Assembly: GCA_946187325.1 (NCBI GenBank)
Contig: CAMHQC010000013.1
Coordinates: forward strand, 1-52,243
Direction: 5' to 3'
Source of the DNA: an uncultured Clostridia bacterium
GTDB taxonomy: Bacteria > Bacillota > Clostridia > Oscillospirales > Acutalibacteraceae
DNA length: 52,243 nucleotides
Below, in pieces: positions 42,758 to 51,651 of this stretch. The position numbers and the translations under genes are program-made. The notes under the pieces are model-generated. The model did no database searches, was not told the origin of the DNA, and saw only the letters and a list, made by a program, of their open reading frames with translations. Position 1 is the stretch's first letter; each line of letters starts with the position of its first letter.

Positions 42758-44007
42758 TCTTTAGGTTTTATAACTAAGTTCGCCGAGATAATACGCTGGC
42801 TGTTGACCTGCTGAACCGTAAGCTCTATATTTTCGTAAGTGAACCTTGCCTTGCGCCTCGGGATAGTGGTAAAATGCTCGAGTATAAATCCGCCGACCGT
42901 TACCGCGTCGGTTTCGACGTCGTCGGGGTCGATACCCGCGAGCTCAAATAAATCCTCAAGCGGCATATCTCCGCTTACGAAGTATTCCGTGTCGGAAATT
43001 TTGGTGCAGTCGCTTTCGATTTCCTCGTCCTCGTCCCAGATTTCTCCGACGATTTCCTCGAGTAAATCCTCCATCGTGACTATGCCGAGCGTACCGCCGT
43101 ACTCGTCGGTAACTACGGCTATGTGAAGCCTTTTTCGTTTAAAATCGCTGAGGATTTTCGAGAGGTTTTGGTTGTTGAATACGAAGTACGCGGGCTGAAT
43201 AAGCTTGCCTAAATTCGGCTCGCCGCCCTGAGCGAGCACCTCGAGGTAATCTCTTGTGTGGAGTATGCCGATAATATGGTCTATCGTTTCCTTGTAAACA
43301 GGAATACGCGAGTATCGGCTCTCTATAATGATATGGCGGAGCTTTTCGGGATTGTCCATAATATCTATAGCCGTCATATCTACTCTCGGGGTCAGAATCT
43401 CGAGAACGGTTTTGTCGTCGAAATCGAGTACCGACTGTACCATTTCGCTCTCGTCCTCTTCCAAAACTCCCTCGCCTTCGATATTTTCGACGATTTGTTT
43501 AAGCTCGTCCTCGGTGACGGATGGCTGTTCGGTTTTTGTACCCGCGATTTTAAGAGCGAGCTCCTTTAGCTTCAGGAACAGAAATACTATCGGGGTTAAA
43601 AGTATCGTAAGAGCCTTTAAGATTCCGGCGGTTGCGAGCGAGTAGCTTTCGCAGTGTTCCTTAGCGAGACACTTAGGGATAATCTCTCCGAAAGTCAGTA
43701 CTAAAAACGTAGTAGCTCCCGTGGCGACAGCCGTTCCTATTTCTCCGAAAATTTTATAACATACAGCCGTAGCGAGTGACGAACACCCTAAATTAACCGC
43801 GTTGTTACATATAAGAATAGTTGTAAGGGCTTTGTCGAACCGGTCGGTAATATAAAGCACATTCTTAGCCTTTTTATTACCGTCGTCCGCGTAGCTCTGG
43901 ATACGGATTACGTTCACGAACGAGAACGCCGTTTCTACAGAACTGAAAAAAGCAGATAGAATAATACACAGAATTATTACTATAATCTGCCACGATTGAA
44001 CGTCCAA
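42736..44007 (-). CDS. HlyC/CorC (CNNM) family membrane protein with CBS domains
   Basis: A 423-residue protein. An N-terminal CNNM/DUF21 membrane domain (about 1-180) has VETAFSFVNVIRI and GEIIPKCLAKEH. A CBS pair follows (about 205-330) with TPRVDMTAI and DEYGGTLGIVTMEDLLEEIVGEI. A CorC_HlyC domain is C-terminal (about 345-420) with VETDAVTVGGFILEHF. The family is linked to magnesium/cobalt transport or efflux; it is often labelled hemolysin, but this is not toxin evidence. Its stop overlaps the neighbour's. A 12-bp palindrome ATTGTTAACAAT lies upstream at 44027-44038. Confidence 0.93.
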   Translation of the reverse strand: MDVQSWQIIVIILCIILSAFFSSVETAFSFVNVIRIQSYADDGNKKAKNVLYITDRFDKALTTILICNNAVNLGCSSLATAVCYKIFGEIGTAVATGATTFLVLTFGEIIPKCLAKEHCESYSLATAGILKALTILLTPIVFLFLKLKELALKIAGTKTEQPSVTEDELKQIVENIEGEGVLEEDESEMVQSVLDFDDKTVLEILTPRVDMTAIDIMDNPEKLRHIIIESRYSRIPVYKETIDHIIGILHTRDYLEVLAQGGEPNLGKLIQPAYFVFNNQNLSKILSDFKRKRLHIAVVTDEYGGTLGIVTMEDLLEEIVGEIWDEDEEIESDCTKISDTEYFVSGDMPLEDLFELAGIDPDDVETDAVTVGGFILEHFTTIPRRKARFTYENIELTVQQVNSQRIISANLVIKPKENEDEKD

Positions 44008-44094
44008 AAAATTTCACCTCATATACATTGTTAACAATAGCATACTATAATTCTTTTAAAAAATAATTTTTATTTAGAAAAAAGAATAATTTTC

Positions 44095-44123
44095 TTGAAT
44101 TATATGGCATAAAATGTTATAAT
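44095..44123 (+). promoter_or_regulatory. Promoter of tepA
   Basis: TTGAAT (44095-44100), 17-bp spacer, TATAAT (44118-44123). Confidence 0.78.
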
Positions 44124-44185
44124 TTTCTGTGGCATATACATTATATAGCGTTTTTGCGGGTACAATATCCGTGGAGGTGCGTATA

Positions 44186-44917
44186 ATGGGAGATAAAAAA
44201 ACTCAAAACGACGAATTTGTTAAGAATCCGTGCGGTGAAAATGATGAGTCTGTGGAAAATGATAACCCTGTCGATGAGGAGCATACTTCTCAGATTGAGG
44301 ATACCGGCTCAATACTCGCTATGCGCGGGGATAAAATTATCCACTGTCTGACTATAATCGGACAGATTGAGGGGCATTATGTTCTTCCTCAAAATAACAA
44401 GTCCACTAAGTACGAGCATATTATACCGCTGCTCGTGTCTATTGAGGAGGACCCTAGGATAAGTGGGCTGTTGATTCTGATTAATACCGTCGGCGGAGAT
44501 GTCGAGGCGGGGCTCGCGATAGCGGAGCTTATCTCGGGAATGAAAAAGCCTGTCGTATCTATTGTACTGGGCGGAGGCCATTCTATCGGAATACCGCTCG
44601 CGGTATCGGCTAAAAAGAGCTTTATCGCGAAAAGCGCTTCGATGACAGTTCATCCCGTAAGAAGTACAGGGCTTACCATAGGAGTTCCGCAGACGTTCGA
44701 GTATTACCAGCGGATGCAGGACAGGATTACGAATTTCGTCGTGGATAATTCTAATATCAGCAAAGAGGATTATACTAATTTGGTTATGAATACAGGCGAG
44801 CTTGTGATGGATGTCGGAACTATACTCGACGGACAGCGCGCGGTTGACGTGGGGCTTATCGACAGTATCGGTAATCTTACCGACGCCCTCGACTGCCTGT
44901 ATGAAATGATAGAATGA
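44186..44917 (+). CDS. tepA: TepA-like ClpP-family serine protease
   Basis: A 243-residue cytoplasmic protein of the ClpP/crotonase superfamily. After an acidic N-terminal extension (about 1-50), the core has GGDVEAGLAIAELISGMKKPV and the Ser motif VLGGGHSIGIPLAVSA. MTVHPVRSTG follows with the His region. This matches TepA/YmfB of Firmicutes, linked to translocation and spore-related processing, rather than ClpP itself. The ATG at 44186 is chosen for its SD GGAGGTG; the frame from 44129 lacks an SD. Confidence 0.85.
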   Translation: MGDKKTQNDEFVKNPCGENDESVENDNPVDEEHTSQIEDTGSILAMRGDKIIHCLTIIGQIEGHYVLPQNNKSTKYEHIIPLLVSIEEDPRISGLLILINTVGGDVEAGLAIAELISGMKKPVVSIVLGGGHSIGIPLAVSAKKSFIAKSASMTVHPVRSTGLTIGVPQTFEYYQRMQDRITNFVVDNSNISKEDYTNLVMNTGELVMDVGTILDGQRAVDVGLIDSIGNLTDALDCLYEMIE

Positions 44918-44990
44918 TTTAGGTTATTTAGGTTATAGGTTTAAGGTTACAGGTTATAGTAATTAACCGTACCCTTAGCCCTTAGCCCTT
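44918..44990. repeat. Heptanucleotide repeat, two opposed arms
   Basis: Left arm (44919-44959): TTAGGTT, ATAGGTT, TAAGGTT, ACAGGTT, with one nine-base step. Right arm (44971-44990): CCCTTAG, CCCTTAG, CCCTTAA. The arms are in opposite sense, like those around elements A and B, but with only about 10 bases between them and no core. Confidence 0.8.
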
Positions 44991-45007
44991 AAAATTGGGA
45001 GGTACAT

Positions 45008-45955
45008 ATGGAATTATTATTCAAAATTATTCAGGACGTTGTGCTCGGTATAGTTCAGGGCGTGACAGAATTTTTGCCCGTGTCGAGCAGCGGCCACCTG
45101 AATATCGCTAAACACCTTATGGGTGTAGAGGACGGCGGAATTTTCCTCGACGTTATGTTACATATAGGAACGCTCGCCGCGGTATTTATTTTCTACAGAA
45201 AGCTTATTTGGAGACTTATAAAAGCCTTCTTCTCGCTTATTAAGGACATTTTTACAGGAAAATTCAAATGGTCCAAAATGGACGGCGATCGGAATTTAAT
45301 CGTTATGCTCGTTATCGGACTTATTCCGCTTTTCTTACTTTTCGCGCCGATTCCCGGTACGGATATGAAGGTTAAGGATTTAGCCGATATGTTCGCCGAG
45401 GGCAAGTATTTTATCGTAGTAGGTATATCGCTTCTCGTAACAAGCGCGCTTCTGTTTATCGGTAATAAGCTCAACAGCCGTCCTGTCGGAAAGCATTATA
45501 TCAAAGACGCCGAAAGCAATTACACAGGCAACGGTCGTACCCGTTATACCGTAGTTGACGCTATATGCGTAGGACTTACCCAGTGCTTCGCGGCAATTTT
45601 CCCGGGACTATCACGCTCGGGTTCTACGCTCTCGATAGGAGAGATGCGCGGTATTAACAAGCAGGCTGCTTTGGATTATACATTCATACTCGGTATTCCG
45701 TCGATTATCGCGGCTGCTGCTTTAGAGATTAAGGACGTTGAGGCGTCGATGCTGACTACCGATAATATTATCGCGGTAGTTTTCGGAGTAATTGCCGCGG
45801 CGGTAGTTGGATACTTCTCTATTGTGCTGTTCAAATGGCTCTTAAAGACAGATAAAATGATTGTTTTCGTAATTTATACGGCTGTAGTCGGTTTAATTAT
45901 AACCGCTATCAGCGTCTATGAATTAACTTCGGGAAGTATCGTAAGATTGTTTTGA
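45008..45955 (+). CDS. uppP: Undecaprenyl-diphosphatase UppP (BacA)
   Basis: A 315-residue integral membrane phosphatase that regenerates undecaprenyl phosphate, the lipid carrier for peptidoglycan and wall polymers. Loss of recycling sensitises cells to bacitracin. Motifs are VQGVTEFLPVSSSGHL near the N-terminus and FPGLSRSGSTLSIG in the second half. It has about eight membrane helices. It is somewhat longer than E. coli BacA because of a loop at about 160-185 (KHYIKDAESNYTGNGRTR). SD GGGAGG. Confidence 0.95.
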   Translation: MELLFKIIQDVVLGIVQGVTEFLPVSSSGHLNIAKHLMGVEDGGIFLDVMLHIGTLAAVFIFYRKLIWRLIKAFFSLIKDIFTGKFKWSKMDGDRNLIVMLVIGLIPLFLLFAPIPGTDMKVKDLADMFAEGKYFIVVGISLLVTSALLFIGNKLNSRPVGKHYIKDAESNYTGNGRTRYTVVDAICVGLTQCFAAIFPGLSRSGSTLSIGEMRGINKQAALDYTFILGIPSIIAAAALEIKDVEASMLTTDNIIAVVFGVIAAAVVGYFSIVLFKWLLKTDKMIVFVIYTAVVGLIITAISVYELTSGSIVRLF

Positions 45956-45983
45956 AATTATTCTTTAAAAGAATGAAACGGAT

Positions 45984-48536
45984 GTGAAAATTTTGGCTAA
46001 TAAAAAACAAACTGCCAAAAAACCTAATAATTCCTCGGCTAAAAAGCCGAGAGCTAATAAAAAGTCCGCGCCTAAAAGCAGGGTTAAAAACGACGTTCCT
46101 AAGCGTAAATTAAGCCCGAGGATAAAGTCGCTCTTATACTTCGCCGCGGCTCTTATCTCGCTTTTGATTGTATTTGTGCCGGGGGCTTCCGTGTGGGAGT
46201 TTATCAGGGGGTTGTTTTACGGACTTTTGGGAATTTGTATTATCTTAGTTCCTGTACTCTTAATCTACCTAGCGGTAATTACTACGCTTGAAAAGACGAT
46301 TTCCCATTTTAAAACCAAGGTGGCTATGGGTATAGCGATTATCTTGCTCGCGGAGAGCGGAGTGTACCTGTTGAGCCAAAATCATTATCTCGACGGATAT
46401 TTCTCCGCGCTCGGAAAGCTGTTTGCTCAGGGTTTCTTAGCCGAGAATAAGTTCCTCTCGGGAGGCGGACTGTTCAGCGGTGTTCTGGGCTATCCTATAC
46501 TCGTGGCGTTCGGCTGGTGGGCCGCCGTAGGCGTTGTTTTCGTACTGCTTGTAACGCTGATTTTAATTATATGCAGAATCTCGCTCAAGGATTTAGGCAG
46601 AGTAGCCGTTAACGTCGGCAAAGGCGTTTCTCAGGCTTACGAACGCCAGGAGGTTCGCCGCCGCGCGAGACGTAACAGATTAGAGGAGAACGATGATTCT
46701 CAAATTGACCTGTTTACCGACGAATACGGTGACGGCAGTTTTAATACTCAAATCGACATCGACCTCGGCGGTAATAACCAAAAGAAAAAACGCAGAAAAA
46801 AGAGAAGCAGTCCCAATATTGATATCACTATTGACGACGATGTTAAGCCTGATACCAAGGATAGCTCAAACGACGCTAAGGACAAGTTTATGGACGCGGT
46901 TAAAAACGCTCAGCAGGATTACACCGCTGCCGTTAAACCCGAGAGAAAGCGTACTGTCGAAAAGGAAAAGACAGAGAGTATTATTACCGAGGAAAATACA
47001 TATAAATATCCGCCTATCGGACTTCTTAAGCTCGCCAATAACTCAGGCGTAAACGGCGAGGAGGAAATGAAGCAGAACGCCGAAAAGCTTATCTCGACAC
47101 TCGACAGCTTCGGTGTAAGCGCGACGATTACGCATATCTCACGGGGTCCCTCGGTTACGAGATATGAGCTTCATCCCGCGCCGGGCGTTAAGATTAACAA
47201 AATCACTAATCTTTCGGACGATATCGCGCTTAACTTAGCCGCTAACGGTATTCGTATTGAAGCGCCTATACCAGGTAAAGCGGCGGTAGGTATAGAGGTT
47301 CCTAATAAAGCCGTAAGCGTGGTGTCTATCCGCGAGCTTATCGACTCCGACGAGTTCGAGGACAGCAAGAGTAAGCTCACCTGCGTGCTCGGTAAGGATA
47401 TCGCGGGTAAGATCATCACGACCGATATCGCTAAATTACCCCATTTGCTTATCGCGGGTACTACCGGTTCGGGTAAATCCGTGTGCGTAAATTCGCTTCT
47501 TATAAGTATTCTCTATAAGGCTTCGCCCGACGAGGTTAAGCTCGTACTTATAGATCCTAAAATGGTTGAATTTTCTAAGTACAAGGGCGTTCCGCACCTC
47601 TTGGTTCCCGTAGTTTCCGACGTTAAAAAGGCGGCGGGTACGTTAGCTTGGGCGGTTAGTGAAATGCAGGACAGGTATAAGCTGTTTGCGGAGTTCGACT
47701 GTAAGGATATCGAGTCTTATAACAGACTTATCGACTCCAATTTAGAGTATATGAAAGAAAATCCGCCCTACGAAAATGAGGACGGAGAGATGATTCAGCC
47801 CGTACTCGAGGTAAACGGACTGGATGTAAGAAAAGAAAAACTGCCGAGAATCGTTATCGCTATCGACGAGCTGGCTGACCTTATGATGACAGCTCCGGGC
47901 GAGGTAGAGGACAGTATCGTCCGCCTGGCTCAGCTTGCACGAGCCGCGGGCATGCACCTTGTAATCGCTACCCAGCGTCCGACAGCTAACGTTATCACAG
48001 GTCTTATTAAATCTAACGTGCCGAGCCGAATCGCTTTAAAGGTCGGCTCAAATATGGACTCGAGAATTATCCTAGACACAGGCGGAGCCGAGAAGCTTAT
48101 AGGCCGCGGCGATATGCTATATATGCCTGTAGGCGCGCCTAATCCGATTCGTGTACAGGGATGCTTCGCGACTGACGACGAAATCGGCGGTGTAACCAGA
48201 TTCGTCAAGAAATCCGCTCAGGCTAAGTATAACGCCGAAATCGAGGAGAAGATTAAGCGTATTGCCGAGGAGGGTCAGGAGGACAGCGGTTCCGATACGG
48301 CGGGCGATATTCAGGTTGACTCTAAGATGGAGGAAGCGATTAAGTTCGTATGCGAAGCTGGACAGGCTTCGACTTCTATGCTCCAGAGAAGGCTTCACGT
48401 CGGCTACGCGCGCGCGGGCAGAATGATTGACGATATGGAACAGCTCGGCGTAATCGGCCCTCACCAGGGCTCGAAGCCGAGAGAGGTAATTATGACCTAC
48501 GGCGAATGGCTCGAGCGCAACCATAACCAAGGCTAG
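45984..48536 (+). CDS. FtsK/SpoIIIE family DNA translocase
   Basis: An 850-residue septal DNA pump. A basic N-terminus (about 1-45) leads to four membrane segments (about 48-200), then a linker rich in charged residues (215-330). The motor has Walker A GTTGSGKSV (about 491-499), Walker B RIVIAIDELADLM, and ATQRPTANVITG. The C-terminal gamma domain (about 780-845; ASTSMLQRRLHVGYARAGRM) reads DNA polarity. The GTG start at 45984 has a weak SD; TTG 45993 is an alternative. The stop codon lies within the left terminal repeat of the element that follows. Confidence 0.95.
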   Translation: MKILANKKQTAKKPNNSSAKKPRANKKSAPKSRVKNDVPKRKLSPRIKSLLYFAAALISLLIVFVPGASVWEFIRGLFYGLLGICIILVPVLLIYLAVITTLEKTISHFKTKVAMGIAIILLAESGVYLLSQNHYLDGYFSALGKLFAQGFLAENKFLSGGGLFSGVLGYPILVAFGWWAAVGVVFVLLVTLILIICRISLKDLGRVAVNVGKGVSQAYERQEVRRRARRNRLEENDDSQIDLFTDEYGDGSFNTQIDIDLGGNNQKKKRRKKRSSPNIDITIDDDVKPDTKDSSNDAKDKFMDAVKNAQQDYTAAVKPERKRTVEKEKTESIITEENTYKYPPIGLLKLANNSGVNGEEEMKQNAEKLISTLDSFGVSATITHISRGPSVTRYELHPAPGVKINKITNLSDDIALNLAANGIRIEAPIPGKAAVGIEVPNKAVSVVSIRELIDSDEFEDSKSKLTCVLGKDIAGKIITTDIAKLPHLLIAGTTGSGKSVCVNSLLISILYKASPDEVKLVLIDPKMVEFSKYKGVPHLLVPVVSDVKKAAGTLAWAVSEMQDRYKLFAEFDCKDIESYNRLIDSNLEYMKENPPYENEDGEMIQPVLEVNGLDVRKEKLPRIVIAIDELADLMMTAPGEVEDSIVRLAQLARAAGMHLVIATQRPTANVITGLIKSNVPSRIALKVGSNMDSRIILDTGGAEKLIGRGDMLYMPVGAPNPIRVQGCFATDDEIGGVTRFVKKSAQAKYNAEIEEKIKRIAEEGQEDSGSDTAGDIQVDSKMEEAIKFVCEAGQASTSMLQRRLHVGYARAGRMIDDMEQLGVIGPHQGSKPREVIMTYGEWLERNHNQG

Positions 48537-48814
48537 GGTAACAGTAGCAATCCGAGCCACGCTTTAAACGGAGTAATTTTGACTCTTTACGGCTTGTCGA
48601 ACGTCAGCAGGCGCCAGCCTGCTAACATTCTCCGCACCGCAAATCGCCTAAAATTTCAACCGTTTAAAGTCCAAAGGAGTTTTGCCGAGGCAGATTTTCG
48701 TCTAGCCGCGGCAAAAGCACAGGAAACCCTGACGGGTTTCCGAGCATTTTAACAAAGGGTAGGCGGAAATCTGTCCGACAAAACCGAGGTTCAGATTACT
48801 TCTGTTACCCTAGT
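48533..48814. repeat. 282-bp MITE-like element with 26-bp terminal inverted repeats
   Basis: This fills the gap between ftsK and the YgiQ-type gene, the only 300-base stretch here without a gene. Ends: CTAGGGTAACAGTAGCAATC at 48533, and the reverse complement CTAGGGTAACAGAAGTAATC at 48814. Overall 22 of 26 positions match. Inside are CTTTAAACGG/CCGTTTAAAG, hairpin AGCAGGC-gcca-GCCTGCT, a TTTTGCCG/CGGCAAAA pair, and hairpin GGAAACCC-tgac-GGGTTTCC. No coding frame. The ends begin and finish in the palindrome CTAG, a possible target site. It could also fold as a long branched RNA. Confidence 0.75.
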
Positions 48815-48873
48815 TAAACCTCGCTTTGTATAAAGTAATAGAGAAACTGAATTGTTATTTTGGAGATATAAAA

Positions 48874-50745
48874 ATGTCGTTTCTGCCGATGACAATTGAA
48901 GAATGTAAAGAACGCGGATGGGATTATGTGGACTTTGTCTACGTTACGGGCGACGCTTACGTTGACCATCCGTCGTTCGGAGCAGCTATCATAACCCGTG
49001 TTGTTGAGGACGCGGGTTTTTGGGTTGCCGTAATTTCTCAGCCCGACTATAGAAGCGATAAGGATTTTAAACGCTTCGGTAAGCCGAGGCTCGGGTTTAT
49101 GGTTTCGGCGGGTAATATCGACAGTATGGTAGCTCATTACACCGTAGCTAAACGCAAGCGGAGCGACGACGCTTATACCGCGGGCGGAAAGGCGGGTAAA
49201 CGTCCCGACAGAGCCGTTACGGTTTACTCAAATAAGCTGAAGTCGCTTTATCCCGATACTCCCGTTATAATCGGCGGGCTTGAAGCGTCGCTTAGAAGAT
49301 TCGCCCACTACGACTATTGGGCTGATAAGGTTATGCCGTCGGTTTTATTCGACAGCAAAGCCGATATTCTCGTCTACGGAATGGGAGAGTTGCAGACTGT
49401 CGAAATCGCTAAAAGGTTAGACGACGGCTTGCCGATAGAGGCTCTCTACGATATTCGCGGAATTTGTTACAGTATTCCGACTAAGGACTATGTTCCCGAG
49501 CCGGTGGTAGATTTGCCGAGCTTCGAGCGCGTCAGCGAAAGTAAAAAAGACTACGCCGTTGCCGCCAGAAAAGAACTCGAGGAAGCCGACGCCGTGCGCG
49601 GGCGAAAGGTTATCCAGCGCCACGGCAAGAATATCCTTATCCAAAATCCGCCTATGCAACCTTTGAATACCGAACAGCTCGACCACGTGTACTCGCTGCC
49701 TTACGAGCGTTATTACCACCCCTCCTACGAAAAATTCGGCGGAGTTCCGGGTATTGAAGAAGTTGAGTTTTCGATTACGCATAACCGAGGCTGCTTCGGC
49801 GCGTGTAACTTCTGTTCCTTAGCTTTTCATCAGGGCAGAGCCGTTACCGTTCGAAGCGAGGAAAGTATTATTAATGAAGCTAAAAGCTTTCTTTCTAACC
49901 CGAGATTTAAGGGATATATTAGCGACGTCGGCGGGCCTACGGCGAATTTCAGGATTCCGTCGTGCGATATTCAGGAAAAATGCGGACTTTGTAAGAATAA
50001 AAAGTGCTTAGCTCCGTCGCCGTGCAAAAACCTTAACGCCGACCATACCGAGTATATCCATCTTTTAAGACAGCTTCGGAAAATTGACGGCATAAAAAAG
50101 GTGTTCGTTCGAAGCGGTATCCGTTACGACTATTTCTTAGCCGACGAGAGCGATGAGTTTTTAGATGAGCTTGTAAAATATCACGTAAGCGGACAGCTCC
50201 GCGTAGCTCCCGAGCATTGCAGTTCGACTGTACTTGATAAAATGGGCAAGCCTCATATAGAGGCGTATAAAAAGTTTTCGCAAAAATTCTACAAGGCGAC
50301 TGCCGATATAAATAAGGAGCAGTATATAGTTCCGTACCTTATGAGCTCGCACCCCGGTTGTACGCTTAAAGAAGCGGTTGAACTGGCTGTATTTCTCAAA
50401 AACGAGAAGATACACCCAGAGCAGGTTCAGGACTATTATCCCACGCCTGGCACAATTTCCACCGCGATGTATTATACCGAACTCGACCCTTATACGCTCG
50501 AGAAAATCTACGTTCCCAAAACCCCGGGCGAAAAAGCTATGCAGCGCGCTCTAATGCAGTATTTTATCCCGAAAAACAGGGATATTGTCTTTAAGGCGTT
50601 AAAGGCGGCGGGCAGGCTTGATTTAGTCGGAAACGATAAAAAATGCCTTATACCTTATCCCAAGGGCTATAATCCCGAGGTAAAAAAGAAAAAGGACAAG
50701 TTTAAGAAATATTCCAGAAAGCCTAAAAAGCGTAAGAAAAAATGA
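48874..50745 (+). CDS. YgiQ family radical SAM protein
   Basis: A 623-residue iron-sulfur enzyme. The radical SAM motif CFGACNFCS (CxxxCxxC) is in the centre, after a roughly 280-residue N-terminal B12-binding-like domain (PVIIGGLEASLRRFAHYDYW). The C-terminal segment rich in Lys fits DUF3362. More Cys (CGLCKNKKCLAPSPCKNL) suggest a second cluster. The reaction of the YgiQ family is unknown. I use ATG 48874 with SD GGAG; the frame from 48826 lacks one. The stop overlaps the next gene (ATGA). Confidence 0.92.
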   Translation: MSFLPMTIEECKERGWDYVDFVYVTGDAYVDHPSFGAAIITRVVEDAGFWVAVISQPDYRSDKDFKRFGKPRLGFMVSAGNIDSMVAHYTVAKRKRSDDAYTAGGKAGKRPDRAVTVYSNKLKSLYPDTPVIIGGLEASLRRFAHYDYWADKVMPSVLFDSKADILVYGMGELQTVEIAKRLDDGLPIEALYDIRGICYSIPTKDYVPEPVVDLPSFERVSESKKDYAVAARKELEEADAVRGRKVIQRHGKNILIQNPPMQPLNTEQLDHVYSLPYERYYHPSYEKFGGVPGIEEVEFSITHNRGCFGACNFCSLAFHQGRAVTVRSEESIINEAKSFLSNPRFKGYISDVGGPTANFRIPSCDIQEKCGLCKNKKCLAPSPCKNLNADHTEYIHLLRQLRKIDGIKKVFVRSGIRYDYFLADESDEFLDELVKYHVSGQLRVAPEHCSSTVLDKMGKPHIEAYKKFSQKFYKATADINKEQYIVPYLMSSHPGCTLKEAVELAVFLKNEKIHPEQVQDYYPTPGTISTAMYYTELDPYTLEKIYVPKTPGEKAMQRALMQYFIPKNRDIVFKALKAAGRLDLVGNDKKCLIPYPKGYNPEVKKKKDKFKKYSRKPKKRKKK

Positions 50746-51590
50746 TTCGGAAAATAAAATTTGTAATAGGAGTATTATTCTTTATAGGAATTATAATACT
50801 CTCGATTTATCTGTATTCAATCCCCGCGGATGAATATACGGTAACGTTTATAGATGTAGGTCAGGGCGACAGCGCTGTTATAAGCGGAAGCGGAGCTAAT
50901 ATTCTAATTGACGCGGGACCTTATAAGGACGCGAGAAATGTAAAAATCGCGCTCGACCGTCTTAAAATAAAAGAACTTGATTTGGCTGTAGTATCGCATC
51001 TTGACTCCGACCATATCAGCGGTATGAGCGATATTATAAATAACTACAGGGTTAAAAAGATTATCACGGGCGAAACAACGAAGCGTTATCTTCCGAACAG
51101 CTCGAGTCTCAGCGAGTTTATGACCGCGGTTGACATAAAGAATATACCGTTTACTATGGTCAGAGCGGGGGATAAGCTTAAAGTAAGGAGCGTCGGTATA
51201 GATGTAATCTCGCCGTCTGTAGAATACGGCAACAGCAACGAGGATTCCGCCGTGCTTATGTTTAAATGCGGACAGAAAAAGCTTCTCTTTACGGGCGATA
51301 TTTCGACTAAGGTTGAGGATAATATTTCCAAAAAGGTTGATTTAAAAGCCGATATATTAAAAATAGCCCATCACGGAAGCTACTATTCCTCGGGTAAGGA
51401 ATTTTTAAATAGAGTTAAGCCTTCGTTCGCGGTCGCCTCGCTGTCTATGTATAATAATTTTAACCACCCGAGCGTCGAGGTTTTTAACAGGCTTAGAAAT
51501 ATGAATTGCGAAGTATTCCGCACCGACGAAAGCGGTAACGTCACCTTCCGTATTAACGGCGGTGATATAAGGTATGAGGTTGAAAAATAG
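50742..51590 (+). CDS. ComEC-type metallo-beta-lactamase fold hydrolase
   Basis: A 282-residue protein. An N-terminal hydrophobic segment (about 6-25) acts as a membrane anchor or uncleaved signal. Then VTFIDVGQGDSAVI, ILIDAGP and the metal motif VVSHLDSDHISG follow, with LLFTGD and IAHHGSYYSSG. This matches the extracellular nuclease domain at the ComEC C-terminus, acting alone. Since the ComEC encoded at 38441 lacks this motif, the protein could supply the nuclease in trans. That is an inference. It starts with an ATGA overlap with the radical SAM gene. Confidence 0.88.
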   Translation: MIRKIKFVIGVLFFIGIIILSIYLYSIPADEYTVTFIDVGQGDSAVISGSGANILIDAGPYKDARNVKIALDRLKIKELDLAVVSHLDSDHISGMSDIINNYRVKKIITGETTKRYLPNSSSLSEFMTAVDIKNIPFTMVRAGDKLKVRSVGIDVISPSVEYGNSNEDSAVLMFKCGQKKLLFTGDISTKVEDNISKKVDLKADILKIAHHGSYYSSGKEFLNRVKPSFAVASLSMYNNFNHPSVEVFNRLRNMNCEVFRTDESGNVTFRINGGDIRYEVEK

Positions 51591-51651
51591 CTTGACTTAT
51601 ATTTTACGATATTTTATAATATAGTTTAGATTATTTTAAGGAGTGAGTCCG

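Noticed and set aside
48117-48560. 147-codon minus-strand frame at the end of ftsK
   Set aside because: Overlaps the conserved FtsK gamma domain and the inverted-repeat element; no homology seen.
51591-51651. T-box leader before tyrS
   Set aside because: Only about 50 bases separate tyrS from the preceding gene, too short for a T-box; no AGGGTGGNACCGCG-like motif.
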